Shown: positions 33,707-42,789 of the stretch, in pieces
How the letters are laid out: each line of letters starts with the position of its first letter
How positions within the stretch are numbered: position 1 is the first letter of the stretch
From: Patescibacteria group bacterium
Lineage (GTDB): Bacteria > Patescibacteriota > Minisyncoccia > Phycocordibacterales > BOKC01
NCBI GenBank assembly: GCA_016860785.1
Contig: BOKC01000005.1
Span: 1-48,144, forward strand
Direction: 5' to 3'
DNA length: 48,144 nucleotides
The notes under the pieces: generated by a model
What the model was told of the DNA's origin: nothing
Database searches by the model: none
Seen by the model: only the letters and a program-made list of their open reading frames with translations
Translations under genes and position numbers: made by a program

Positions 33707-35476
33707 ATGTTAAACAAAGCATCTATCTTATTGAAACAAAGTTGGGAATTACCCGGCGAGAAAAAAGTTGGAAAAGTTTTGGACTCTCTTTCTTTGACGG
33801 AAAAAGTTTTGGGGCTGTTCTTGATTCTCCTACTCTCAATCTCAAGCGCCACACTCCTATTACGAGCAAATTACGCTTTAACTGTTCCAGTACCAGCACA
33901 CGGAGGAACTCTGGTCGAGGGAATCGTCGGTTCACCCCGTTTTGCAAACCCTGTTTTGGCTTTGCCCGGCTCAAACGCAGATAGAGACTTGGTAGCACTT
34001 ATTTATTCTGGTCTCTTAAAATCTACACCGAAAGGAGAGCTTATTCCTGATTTAGCAGAAAGTTGGGAGGTCAGCGAGGACGGGCTTAAATATACCTTTA
34101 TCTTGAAAGACGAAATATATTTTCATGATGGGAAGCCAGTCACAACCGCGGATGTTGAATTCACCGTTCTCAAAATCCAAGAACCAAGTCTGAGAAGTCC
34201 GAGAAGAGCAAATTGGGAAGGTGTAAAAACAGAAGTAAAAGACAGCAAGACTATAAGTTTTATACTAAGCCAGCCATACGCCATGTTTTTGGACAATGCA
34301 ACTTTAGGCATATTACCCAAACACCTCTGGAATAACCTAAGTCAAGAACAATTTTCTTTCAGTCTATTAAATATAGAGCCCGTAGGTTCCGGACCATATA
34401 AAATAAAAAGTCTAAAAAAAGATTCGAACGGATTGCCAATTTCTTATCACTTAACTTCTTTTAGAAATTACACTTTGGGAGAACCGTTTTTAAAGAACGT
34501 AATTTTACGATTCTATACCAACGAAAATGAACTAATAGAAGCTTTTGAAAGAGGGGTGGTAGAGAGTGTATCCTCTATTTCTCCCGAAAAAGCTTCGGAT
34601 TTGATAGAAAAAGGGGCTTTGGTAAAAACAAATGTTCTACCGAGAATCTTCGGAGTATTTCTAAACCAGAACGAATCTTCAATCTTTACACAAAAAGAGG
34701 TCAGAAGGGCGCTTGATATGTCTTTAGACAAAGAAAGAATTGTTGAAGAAGTCCTCCTGGGATTTGGTCGGTCAATAAACAGTCCAGTCCCAATTGCCCA
34801 CCTACCGCAACCTGAACAAGGCAAAGACATTTCTCTAGATTCAAGTAGGATAGAAAAAGCAATTGAGATTTTGGAGAGTGGCGGTTGGAAGTTGGGAGAA
34901 GGAGAGAGTGTTAGAACAAGAAAGACCAAAGACGGCAATTCAGAATTAAGATTTTCAATTTCTACCGGCAACCTGCCGGACCTCAAAGCCGTCGCTACTA
35001 TACTACAAGAAGAGTGGAGGAAAATCGGCGCGGAAGTTGACATAAAATTTTTTGAGGCCAACGGAGATTTAAGTCAAAACGTAATTCGCCCGAGAAATTA
35101 CGAATCCCTGCTCTTTGGAATAAGCGCGGCTAGAGATTTGGACTTGTTCCCATTCTGGCACTCTTCTCAAAGAAATGACCCTGGGTTTAATATCGGACTT
35201 TATGCTAATATAACTACTGACAAACTTCTTGAAGAAGCCAGAGTCATCCTGAACAAAGACAAAAGGATGGAAAAATACATACAATTTGAAAAAGAAGTTT
35301 TGGAAGATTCTCCGGCAATATTTATTTATTCTCCGGATTTCATCTATGTCTTACCTCGAAAACTGAAAGAAGTCGATTTAGGTTTGGTATCACAAAGTAG
35401 TGACAGATTTCTAAATGTTCACAATTGGTATATTGAAACTGATAAAATCTGGAAAATTTTTGTTAAACAAAAATAA
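33707..35476 (+). CDS. membrane-anchored peptide-binding protein (SBP family 5)
   Basis: Captures peptides or similar ligands outside the cell. In the 589 residues, a cytoplasmic start, one membrane helix (about 36-53, GLFLILLLSISSATLLL) and a long binding domain are seen. Typical motifs are LVEGIVGSPRFANPVL, LAESWEVSEDGLKYTFILKD and HDGKPVTTADVEFTV, then GSGPYKIKSL. The usual lipobox is replaced by an uncleaved-looking anchor. No permease or ATPase genes adjoin it, so the transporter partner is elsewhere or absent. Confidence 0.88.
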   Translation: MLNKASILLKQSWELPGEKKVGKVLDSLSLTEKVLGLFLILLLSISSATLLLRANYALTVPVPAHGGTLVEGIVGSPRFANPVLALPGSNADRDLVALIYSGLLKSTPKGELIPDLAESWEVSEDGLKYTFILKDEIYFHDGKPVTTADVEFTVLKIQEPSLRSPRRANWEGVKTEVKDSKTISFILSQPYAMFLDNATLGILPKHLWNNLSQEQFSFSLLNIEPVGSGPYKIKSLKKDSNGLPISYHLTSFRNYTLGEPFLKNVILRFYTNENELIEAFERGVVESVSSISPEKASDLIEKGALVKTNVLPRIFGVFLNQNESSIFTQKEVRRALDMSLDKERIVEEVLLGFGRSINSPVPIAHLPQPEQGKDISLDSSRIEKAIEILESGGWKLGEGESVRTRKTKDGNSELRFSISTGNLPDLKAVATILQEEWRKIGAEVDIKFFEANGDLSQNVIRPRNYESLLFGISAARDLDLFPFWHSSQRNDPGFNIGLYANITTDKLLEEARVILNKDKRMEKYIQFEKEVLEDSPAIFIYSPDFIYVLPRKLKEVDLGLVSQSSDRFLNVHNWYIETDKIWKIFVKQK

Positions 35477-35508
35477 ATTAAAAACTGATAATTTAATTAT
35501 AAAAATAC

Positions 35509-35532
35509 GAACGAGGTCCTAATTTCTCGTTC
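35509..35532 (+). promoter_or_regulatory. hairpin in the RNase J leader
   Basis: GAACGAG pairs with CTCGTTC around a ten-base loop, 25 bases before the RNase J ATG and followed by a T-rich run. It could end the upstream transcript or act in control of the RNase J mRNA. Confidence 0.4.
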
Positions 35533-35557
35533 AGGTTTGTTTTTATTAATAATAGAC

Positions 35558-37465
35558 ATGAGACCAAAAGAAAAAAAGAATGCGGTTTTTGCTTCAATCG
35601 TAAAAGAAGAGGGGCAAAAAATAAACGTGGCTCAAGACCAGTCACAATTTCGAAAAGAGAGCGGAAGACACGGAGGTGGTGACAGAAGAAGAGTTAGACC
35701 TTCGTCCAATAGGAGACGCTTTGAAAAACCTAGAAATCGTCAGACTAGGGTGGCAATGCAAACATCCAAAGAAAGTTTTCCGCAAATACCACCAATTGGC
35801 GACAATCTTCGCATCATTCCGCTTGGAGGAGTAGAGGAGGTCGGACGCAACATGACAGCTATAGAATATAAAAATGACATAATTGTTGTTGATGCGGGGT
35901 TGCAATTCAAAGAAGAAAATACGCCAGGAATAGACTTTATAATTCCAAACATAAAGTATTTGATGAAAAACAAAGACCGAATAAAAGGTCTTTTCATCAC
36001 TCACGGACATTTAGACCATATCGGCGCAATTCCCTACATTATTGAACCGATTGGTAATCCGACGATTTATTCGCGGCAATTTGGCGCACTGATGATAAAA
36101 AAACGACAAGAAGAATTTCCCCATCTGCAGGAGTTAAACATAAAGATTATCGAGGGTAATGAAAAGTTTAGAGTAGGTGAACATTTCAAAATAGAATCAT
36201 TTCCAATCTCTCACACAATTCCCGATTCAATGGGGCTTATCATAGAAACACCGGTAGGAAAAATTGTCTTCATAGAAGACGTCCGCGTGGACAACATTGA
36301 ATCCAAACCAACTGAAGAAGAGGAGAAACAATACGAGCGATTCAAAAAAGAAGAAATTCTACTTCTAACAATGGACTCGACAAGTATAGAAAAACGAGGG
36401 TTTTCAATATCTGAAAGCGTTGTTGTAAAAAATATAGAAAAAATAATAAGAGATGTTACCGGACGTCTGATCATTGGCACTTTCGCCTCACAGGTTGAAA
36501 GAATTATAAGTATAATTAGCTTGGCTGAAAAATACGGAAAGAAAGTTGCTGTAGAAGGTCGGAGTATGAAATCCAATCTAGAGATAATAAAACAACTCAA
36601 TCTCCTTTCAGCTAAAAATTTGATTTCTGTAAACGAAATAAACAACTACGAACCAAAAAAGGTTGTCTTAATCGCTACCGGCGCACAAGGTGAAGAATAT
36701 GCGGCGCTCATGAGAATCGCCAATAAGACACACAAGAGCATAACCCTAAGCAAAAACGACACCGTCCTTTTGTCATCATCTATAATACCCGGCAATGAAT
36801 ATGCCATCACCAGACTCAAAGACAACCTATATCGCTCGGAAGCGAAAGTCATCACCTATCTTGATTCTGACATTCATGCTTCCGGTCACGGCAACCGCGG
36901 CGAGCTGGAATGGATTCACAAAAAAATAAATTACAAATTTTTCATGCCAGTTCATGGCCACCACTACATGCTAAGGCAACACGCCGAATTATCCCAGTCT
37001 CTTGGCACCCCAGTAGAAAATATTGCGATTCCAAATAACGGCTCAATCATCGAAATTTACGACAACGGTCAAAAAATGAAAATTCTCAAAGAAGAAGTTC
37101 CGAACAGTCCGATGATGGTTGAGGGGTACTCGGTTGGCGATATGCAAGAGGTTGTTATCAGAGACAGAAAAACTCTAGCTGAAGAAGGTATGTTTGTCAT
37201 TATCGCCAGCATTAACACCAGAACTGGAAAATTAAAAAAGTCACCTGATATCATCTCTCGCGGTTTCGTATATTTAAGAGAGTCCCAAGACTTACTGCAA
37301 CAAGCAAGACTGATAATCAAAAAAACAATTGAAGAATCGACTGTCAGCATGAATCCAATAGACTTTGAATATGTTAAGTCCAATGTCGCCGAGAACATCA
37401 GTCAGTTTTTGTTCCAAAAAACAGCCAAGCATCCGATCGTGATTCCTGTAATTTTAGGAGTTTAA
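35558..37465 (+). CDS. rnj: ribonuclease J
   Basis: Metallo-beta-lactamase-fold RNase with 5'-3' exonuclease and endonuclease activity in mRNA decay and RNA maturation. The 635-residue protein (from MRPKEKKNA) has a basic, disordered N-terminal extension of about 75 residues. The zinc motif HGHLDHIGAIPYI comes next, then FPISHTIPDSMG, the beta-CASP domain (GTFASQVERI, ASGHGNRGELEW) and HGHHYML. A TTG start at 35537 is also open. It is followed after 27 bases by an MFS gene. Confidence 0.95.
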   Translation: MRPKEKKNAVFASIVKEEGQKINVAQDQSQFRKESGRHGGGDRRRVRPSSNRRRFEKPRNRQTRVAMQTSKESFPQIPPIGDNLRIIPLGGVEEVGRNMTAIEYKNDIIVVDAGLQFKEENTPGIDFIIPNIKYLMKNKDRIKGLFITHGHLDHIGAIPYIIEPIGNPTIYSRQFGALMIKKRQEEFPHLQELNIKIIEGNEKFRVGEHFKIESFPISHTIPDSMGLIIETPVGKIVFIEDVRVDNIESKPTEEEEKQYERFKKEEILLLTMDSTSIEKRGFSISESVVVKNIEKIIRDVTGRLIIGTFASQVERIISIISLAEKYGKKVAVEGRSMKSNLEIIKQLNLLSAKNLISVNEINNYEPKKVVLIATGAQGEEYAALMRIANKTHKSITLSKNDTVLLSSSIIPGNEYAITRLKDNLYRSEAKVITYLDSDIHASGHGNRGELEWIHKKINYKFFMPVHGHHYMLRQHAELSQSLGTPVENIAIPNNGSIIEIYDNGQKMKILKEEVPNSPMMVEGYSVGDMQEVVIRDRKTLAEEGMFVIIASINTRTGKLKKSPDIISRGFVYLRESQDLLQQARLIIKKTIEESTVSMNPIDFEYVKSNVAENISQFLFQKTAKHPIVIPVILGV

Positions 37466-37492
37466 TAATTTAAAAACAGAGATAGCGGGAAA

Positions 37493-38686
37493 ATGTTTTT
37501 TCTTTCAAAGATAAATTCGTCGTTGAGATTTTTATTCTCAATCTTGGCTTCAAATTTTCTTCTCTCACTCCACTTTGCTCTCATAATCTACATAAACTCA
37601 ACGTTCCTTGAGCAATTTTTTTCTCCGGGCTCTTTAGGTTTTCTCTTTGCTCTAGGAGCGGTGTTAAATCTGTTTTTCTTACTCAGGGGACCAGAGCTAA
37701 TTTCCAAATTTGGAAATTACCGCCTAGTTCTTTTCTTTATATTCCTTGAATTTCTAGCAGTATTAGGGCTAGCTTTAACCGAAAACCCGCTGTTTGTCGC
37801 AATCTTATTTGTCTTGCATCAAGGAACAATAATGACCATTCTTTTTTGTTTAGACATTTTTCTAGAAAACTATTCAGACCAAAGAGAAAGCAAAACTGGT
37901 GGAATAAGGGGTATTTATTTGACCTTGGGTAATTTAGCATTTGTCATCTCTCCTGCATTGGCCGGATTAATACTGACAAACGGCGACTTTTGGAAGATTT
38001 ATCTGGTTTCAGCGACATTACTTATACCCTTATTCTTTTTGGCGAAGCGAGGGTTAAAAGTTAAGATTGAATATCCAAAAAAAAGCTCTTTGAAAGAAAC
38101 TTTTAAAAAAATTATTTCTGATAAAAATATTTTTGGAGTTTTCGCGGTACAATTTATACTGCAATTTTTCTTCGCCTGGATGGTCATCTATATGCCAATT
38201 CACTTGTCGCAAAATTTGCATTTTTCTTGGACCGAGATCGGCTTGATTTTTACCATTATGCTTCTGCCATTTCTCATTTTTGAAATTCCGATGGGGTGGA
38301 TTGCGGATAAAAAAACTGGAGAAAAAGAAATCATGACAATCGGTTTTTTAATAATCGCGTCAAGCACCGCAATAACGGCCTTTTTAAACAGTCCAGTTTT
38401 TATAATTTGGGCGCTAGTCCTTTTTATGACGAGAGTCGGAGCGAGTTTTACCGAAATCGCCTCGGAAAGTTATTTCTTTAAAAAAGTAAGAGCTGGAGAA
38501 CCAGATATCATAAGTTTCTTCCGGATTTCAAGACCGCTAGCTTTAATTGTCGCACCCCTAATCGCTGCGGGGGTTTTGACCGGTTTTGAAATTTTAAATA
38601 TTCAGTATAGCTTTTTGTTTCTTGTTCTCTCTATAATAGTCTTGTTTGGAATCAAATACAGCTTGAGTATAGAGGACACTCAATAA
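37493..38686 (+). CDS. MFS transporter
   Basis: A 397-residue secondary transporter with about 12 hydrophobic helices in two six-helix halves. The loop between helices 2 and 3 has GPELISKFGNYRLV, and the corresponding second-half loop has GWIADKKTGEKEIM, a usual MFS feature. The substrate cannot be predicted. It is probably co-transcribed with the RNase J gene. Confidence 0.88.
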   Translation: MFFLSKINSSLRFLFSILASNFLLSLHFALIIYINSTFLEQFFSPGSLGFLFALGAVLNLFFLLRGPELISKFGNYRLVLFFIFLEFLAVLGLALTENPLFVAILFVLHQGTIMTILFCLDIFLENYSDQRESKTGGIRGIYLTLGNLAFVISPALAGLILTNGDFWKIYLVSATLLIPLFFLAKRGLKVKIEYPKKSSLKETFKKIISDKNIFGVFAVQFILQFFFAWMVIYMPIHLSQNLHFSWTEIGLIFTIMLLPFLIFEIPMGWIADKKTGEKEIMTIGFLIIASSTAITAFLNSPVFIIWALVLFMTRVGASFTEIASESYFFKKVRAGEPDIISFFRISRPLALIVAPLIAAGVLTGFEILNIQYSFLFLVLSIIVLFGIKYSLSIEDTQ

Positions 38687-38811
38687 TAAAGGTTCCTTGG
38701 GGCAAAGAAGGTATTATCGGAACTTGCTTTACTCGGCCATTCGCGCGACAAAGCCACGCAGTATTAAACCTATATTAGCTCCTCGGCCGTTGGCACGACG
38801 GGGTCGGCTCG

Positions 38812-38840
38812 GAAATGTGAAAGCAAAGCTTTCACATTTC
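38812..38840. repeat. 12-bp inverted repeat
   Basis: GAAATGTGAAAG pairs perfectly with CTTTCACATTTC around CAAAG. It lies between the convergent MFS and small zinc-protein genes, in an otherwise gene-free GC-rich stretch (38687-38865). No T-run follows on either strand. Confidence 0.75.
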
Positions 38841-38865
38841 TCTTGCTCTACGTCGCTAATAAAAA

Positions 38866-39027
38866 CTACTGCGGATCTTTTGGCCTTTCTTCTGTCCTAT
38901 GATTCTCTGAAGTGTCGCAATCACAAAAAATCAACGGTTTATTGTGTTTTGAACAGCTTTTGTCTTGGCAAAGACCGGGGTTTTGCGACACCCCATTGCA
39001 ATCACCTGTACAAATATAGTGCTCCAT
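38866..39027 (-). CDS. 53-residue cysteine-rich zinc-binding protein
   Basis: A short protein (starts MEHYICTGDCNGVSQNPG) with metal-type pairs: CTGDC, LCQDKSCSKH and FCDCD followed by ENH. Seven cysteines and nearby histidines suggest one or two zinc sites. From memory, similar short proteins with a C..C...G.C....C..H...L..C.C pattern occur in other Patescibacteria; function is unknown. TAAATA/TATAAA-like sequence precedes the ATG, with no Shine-Dalgarno. Confidence 0.7.
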   Translation of the reverse strand: MEHYICTGDCNGVSQNPGLCQDKSCSKHNKPLIFCDCDTSENHRTEERPKDPQ

Positions 39028-39058
39028 TTTTATAATTATTTAAGTTGTGGATAAATAC

Positions 39059-39086
39059 TTGCTTTTAATTTTATTGGGGTTATAAT
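39059..39086 (+). promoter_or_regulatory. promoter-like sequence, rightward
   Basis: TTGCTT (39059-39064), a 16-base spacer and TATAAT (39081-39086). The transcript would start near 39093 and cross the hairpin at 39125-39156. It contains only a 24-codon frame (39107-39181). Confidence 0.45.
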
Positions 39087-39124
39087 TAAAAATAGGTTGT
39101 TCAAACATGATCTCTCTCTCCTCC

Positions 39125-39156
39125 AGCGGGGTGCTGTCTTACGACGGCGCCCTGCT
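39125..39156. repeat. GC-rich hairpin with 10-bp stem
   Basis: AGCGGGGTGC pairs with GCGCCCTGCT, including two G-U pairs, around a 12-base loop. Read leftward it is followed by GGAGGAG and an ATG (39109) of a 22-codon frame. Read rightward it lies just downstream of the 39059-39086 promoter. Its role is unclear. Confidence 0.5.
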
Positions 39157-39203
39157 TTATCTCTCTATAATCTCTTTTTAATCTCAATCATTAGGCAACA
39201 AGA

Positions 39204-39797
39204 TTAAAGCTCAATCCCTGAATCAGAAAAATACACTGTGATCTCTAGGGCGTCATCAAATTCGGGCAGTCCGGAAGGGTTACTTTTTTGTAAAATCAAG
39301 GAACCTCTTCGCATAAAATCCGGGTCACCCTCTTTATACGGATTTTCAAAATTAAGAGATGCTTTAAATGGCACAAATTCTTCCGTCATCCAGTCTCCAC
39401 CATCTGGCGGATTAGCGGTGGCATAGTGTTCAGCAATAATCAGTCCGTCCCAATTAGTCAAAACGACAGGAAATGTTGCTTCAAAAAACCAATTACCTCG
39501 GGCTTGGCCTGATATCTCAAGCGGACTTGTTATAAACTCCTCGGCTTTAGGCGAAATTAAAACGATCAAATCATCTCTTTCCAAAGGAGCCGGCTCTTCC
39601 AATACTTCAGTAAAGCTCCTGCCGTCCGGTGTCATACATTGTCTTGGGTGAGATTCCATCACCGGAAAACCATGCGTCAGACAATCCTCAAAGCTGTTTA
39701 TTTCATTTAAGATATTCTTTTCCTGATAGTAGAAAAAAACAGCGGCACCAAAAACCAAAAAAGATAGAGCGAGAATAATTATCAAGAAATTTTTCAT
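39204..39797 (-). CDS. membrane-anchored Gmad2-domain protein
   Basis: The 197-residue protein has an N-terminal helix (residues 4-24). A short cysteine motif follows, FEDCLTHGFPVMES then RQCMTPDGRSF. Next comes a Gmad2 immunoglobulin-like domain (ISPKAEEFITSPLEISGQA, NWFFEATFPV, GSLILQKSNPSG). Gmad2 was named from sporulation/germination proteins, but in such bacteria it is a common external domain of unknown role. It lies downstream of the antiporter gene with an 11-base gap. Confidence 0.82.
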   Translation of the reverse strand: MKNFLIIILALSFLVFGAAVFFYYQEKNILNEINSFEDCLTHGFPVMESHPRQCMTPDGRSFTEVLEEPAPLERDDLIVLISPKAEEFITSPLEISGQARGNWFFEATFPVVLTNWDGLIIAEHYATANPPDGGDWMTEEFVPFKASLNFENPYKEGDPDFMRRGSLILQKSNPSGLPEFDDALEITVYFSDSGIEL

Positions 39798-39808
39798 ATG
39801 TTAATATT

Positions 39809-40780
39809 TTAACCCGGTAAATACAGAAGCGAAAACACAAAAACTGCGTAAAAGAGCAGAAGAAAGATTGCTTCTTTCTTGGAAATCTGTCTGCCGGTTT
39901 TGACAAAAAACAGGAAAAACAGAGCACTCAAAAGCAGGAATATTCTGGCTAAAGTCAGATGTGCCAATTCTGAAGCCGGAATAACAATGGGTTGTATTAC
40001 AGAAATCAGACCAAGAACCATGGTCGAGGACAAAGCCACCGCCCCCATAAGTCCGCCCAAAATCATCCACGATTGACCTCTTTTAGCCAAATTAAAAGAT
40101 ATGTAGGTTTCGGGTAGGCCTGTTCCAATTGCAACAATCAAAAGTCCGACAAAGGGCACCGAGAATCCGAGACCTTCGGCAAAACCCAGAGAAGATCGAA
40201 TGATTCCTTCCGCTGACACCACAAGCAAGGCAAGACTTCCGATAAAAATAAAAATTTTTTTAAAGAATGTGTTAAGACCAACACTTGAAGACTCACTACT
40301 CTCATCTTGATAAATCTTGGAAAATCTTTCTTTTTTTGAGAACAACCAGACGGTAAAACCAGCAAAAGTAAGAATTAAAATCAATCCGTCAATTCTCGAC
40401 AAGGTTCCGTCTAAAACCATAATCAAAGGAAGAACCGCAGCAATAACCGCAAAAGTCGAACCAACCTTAACTGTTTGACTTTGTATTCTTATTCCCCCTC
40501 TTAAAACTAAAGCTGAGACGGCAACCGTCACGGTCAAAAGCAAGATATTCTGGCCAATAATATTGCCAAGCGACAACTCCGGGATACCGTGTAAGGCCGA
40601 AGAGATACCTATGAAAAATTCCGGGGCAACAGACCCCAAAGAAAAAGCAAAAAAAGCAACAACAAATTCCTTCCAGCCTAGGAAACGAGCTATATCTAAA
40701 AGAGAGGAGACAACCCACTTGCCGGCAAAAATTATCAATCCACAAGAGACTAGGAATAAAATTATTGGGGCGATAGACAT
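39809..40780 (-). CDS. sodium/calcium exchanger family antiporter
   Basis: The 323-residue protein has about ten helices in two inverted halves. The alpha repeats are FSLGSVAPEFFIGISSA with GNIIGQNILLL, and AIGTGLPETYISF with GGLMGAVALSSTMVLG. These correspond to the family GTSxPE and GSN motifs, with the acidic residue of each half kept. Substitutions (GQN for GSN) leave the ion preference uncertain. It is probably transcribed with the Gmad2 gene. Confidence 0.85.
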   Translation of the reverse strand: MSIAPIILFLVSCGLIIFAGKWVVSSLLDIARFLGWKEFVVAFFAFSLGSVAPEFFIGISSALHGIPELSLGNIIGQNILLLTVTVAVSALVLRGGIRIQSQTVKVGSTFAVIAAVLPLIMVLDGTLSRIDGLILILTFAGFTVWLFSKKERFSKIYQDESSESSSVGLNTFFKKIFIFIGSLALLVVSAEGIIRSSLGFAEGLGFSVPFVGLLIVAIGTGLPETYISFNLAKRGQSWMILGGLMGAVALSSTMVLGLISVIQPIVIPASELAHLTLARIFLLLSALFFLFFVKTGRQISKKEAIFLLLFYAVFVFSLLYLPG

Positions 40781-40854
40781 GATTTCTAAAATATAATATC
40801 AGAAATCTTTTTTCACTCCAATTTTTTTAATCACTTTAACAAAACAACAAAAAA

Positions 40855-41739
40855 TCATTTAAAATATTTTAACAAAGCATGTATCCCCAACAAATTTTTC
40901 TCCCATTCGATTGAGTCGTGCGTTTTAAGTTCAACTGTAATTGCTGGCACCCCAATTGAAGCCAGCCAACCCTCAACGTCACCAGTAATTTCATAAGCAT
41001 CAAATGAATCGACAGCCGGATATCCTGATGCTTGAGAGAAAGTATTCATTATTTGTCGAGTTGCGGGAAGAATTCCATTTTCACATTCAGACGCATAGAC
41101 TGCATCTGCACGACTGTGCCAAAAAATTGCTGCTGTGGGTTTGTTTTTTAAAACAAAATCGCGAATAGCTCGAGCTTCAGGTTCGGAAAATGGCGCAGTA
41201 CCGGCGCTTACTACGTTACCTTGCCACATACTCTCTGACTTCCACTTGCAATCAAAATTTCTGTTGAGATCAACACCGTTGGCGTTGAATCTTCCCGGCC
41301 TTGAATCTTCCCTGCTCACTTTCACATCCGCAAAACTGAAACGCCCTTCTTTACCAATCACCTTAAAAAGACCGTCGGGGTTGACGTTGGGAATGACTGT
41401 AACAGTCAAATTTGAAGTGACCGCTTCCGGATTATCAAAAAGATAATCCAAAAATCTATAAGCTAAAAGAACACTGTTCCATTCATAGCCACCGTGAATA
41501 CCACCGACAAAAAGCAAGTGATTTTGTCCATTGCCAAAAGTGTAAGATTTAATTTCGCGTCCTTCGACAGATTTACCGATAATTTCCTGTTTTGGTTTTG
41601 ATTCTTTCTCGGTAATCGGCCCTGGTTCCAGTATTTCCCGACCGCGATCAACAAAAAGTGCGGTCGCGCCGAAAATAATCGCTAGCACAACAAAAACAAT
41701 GAGGATTATTTTTGTTGTGCTAAATGAGAAATTCTGCAT
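40855..41739 (-). CDS. membrane-anchored M14-family carboxypeptidase, intact active site
   Basis: The 294-residue protein has an N-terminal helix (about 10-29) and an M14-like zinc peptidase domain. Expected key residues are present: H82 and E86 in GIHGGYEWN, the substrate-binding ANGVDLNRNFDC segment, H208 in FWHSR, and the probable catalytic E270 in AITVELKTH. It probably trims peptides or peptidoglycan stems outside the cell. It is directly downstream (5 bases) of a paralog that has lost most of these residues. Confidence 0.85.
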   Translation of the reverse strand: MQNFSFSTTKIILIVFVVLAIIFGATALFVDRGREILEPGPITEKESKPKQEIIGKSVEGREIKSYTFGNGQNHLLFVGGIHGGYEWNSVLLAYRFLDYLFDNPEAVTSNLTVTVIPNVNPDGLFKVIGKEGRFSFADVKVSREDSRPGRFNANGVDLNRNFDCKWKSESMWQGNVVSAGTAPFSEPEARAIRDFVLKNKPTAAIFWHSRADAVYASECENGILPATRQIMNTFSQASGYPAVDSFDAYEITGDVEGWLASIGVPAITVELKTHDSIEWEKNLLGIHALLKYFK

Positions 41740-41744
41740 TGATA

Positions 41745-42668
41745 TTATTGGTTTTCAGTATAGTGACCAAACATCGCCTGAATACCTTTGAGATTTTTAT
41801 CCCACTCCACAGCTTCGTGAGTTGTAAGGAGAACGCTTATCGCCGGCACGCCGATTTTAGCGAGCCAGTTTGTCATGTCGCCGGTAATTTCGTAAAAATC
41901 AAACTCTTCGTATGGCTTATAACCCGAAGCATTAGCAAAAACATTCACCAATTCTTTGGTTTCTGAAAGAACCCCCTCATGACAATTTGAGGCAAAAACT
42001 CCACCGACGGCGGAATACCAAACTAAGACAGCGCTTGGTCGATTAGTCTCAATGTATTTTTTGATGGCCTGCGATTCAGGTTCGGAAAAAACAGCGGTTC
42101 CGCCGCTAACTGTTCGTGTTTGCCACTTTCCTTCTGCTTGCCAATCACAGTCAAAATTTCTGTTGAGATCAACATTGTTGCCGTTAAATCGACCCGGAAT
42201 AGTTTGGGATTCGGACACTGGTACTGCAGAACGCGCAAAACGACCAGTAGTACCAACAACCTTATCCAATCCGTCGGGATTCAGAACGGGAACAACTGTA
42301 ATTTTCAAATTTTTTGCCAATTTATCTCTGTTCTCATTTAAGTAATCAATGAGTTCATAAGCAACAAGCGCCGTATTCCATGAATATCCTCCGTGGATAC
42401 CGCCGACAAAAAGCAGATGAGTATCTCCTGTGCCGTAAGTATAGGCATTAATGTCATTACCATTTGCAGATTTACCGATAACTCTTTGACCCTCTTCGGA
42501 TTGTCCAAGGTTTTTTTCTTCTGTTGTTGTACTTACTGTGTTCTCCTTTTCTACTGTTTCTTCTTGATTTTGATTCTCTGATTTTTCTTGGGATGTTTTG
42601 TTAAAAATAAAGAATCCCAGAATGGCAAGGACAACAATTGCAACGATGATTATTATTGATTTTTTCAT
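41745..42668 (-). CDS. membrane-anchored M14-family paralog, probably inactive
   Basis: The 307-residue protein aligns with the next gene along its whole domain, offset by ten residues. It has an N-terminal helix (4-22) and an acidic linker. Three of four expected active-site residues are replaced: E86 is S96 (HGGYSWN), H208 is Y218 (VWYSA) and E270 is L280 (ISVLLTTH). H92 and NNVDLNRNFDC remain. The fold should be intact but metal binding and catalysis lost. It may bind substrate or assist its partner. Confidence 0.82.
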   Translation of the reverse strand: MKKSIIIIVAIVVLAILGFFIFNKTSQEKSENQNQEETVEKENTVSTTTEEKNLGQSEEGQRVIGKSANGNDINAYTYGTGDTHLLFVGGIHGGYSWNTALVAYELIDYLNENRDKLAKNLKITVVPVLNPDGLDKVVGTTGRFARSAVPVSESQTIPGRFNGNNVDLNRNFDCDWQAEGKWQTRTVSGGTAVFSEPESQAIKKYIETNRPSAVLVWYSAVGGVFASNCHEGVLSETKELVNVFANASGYKPYEEFDFYEITGDMTNWLAKIGVPAISVLLTTHEAVEWDKNLKGIQAMFGHYTENQ

Positions 42669-42730
42669 ATGTTATTAGATTAGGGTTTTTAACGGCTACA
42701 CCTCTAATATTAACATAAATATCCAAAAAA

Positions 42731-42742
42731 CAGAGCGCTCTG
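42731..42742. repeat. 12-bp palindrome CAGAGCGCTCTG
   Basis: A perfect palindrome lies about 13 bases upstream of the -35 box at 42755, where a regulator could bind. No function is known. Confidence 0.5.
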
Positions 42743-42754
42743 GAATATTGAATA

Positions 42755-42783
42755 CTGACCCGCTTAGAGTGAGAATTTATGAA
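42755..42783 (+). promoter_or_regulatory. promoter for the predicted RNA at 42790
   Basis: CTGACC (42755-42760), a 17-base spacer and TATGAA (42778-42783). Confidence 0.45.
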
Positions 42784-42789
42784 TAAAAA

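Noticed and set aside
38697-39035. A 112-codon rightward frame after the MFS gene
   Set aside because: It overlaps the much more convincing leftward zinc-binding protein and runs through an inverted repeat.
39046-39054. Perfect DnaA box (TTATCCACA on the minus strand) in an AT-rich spacer
   Set aside because: Only one copy is present and no replication genes are near, so an origin is not supported.
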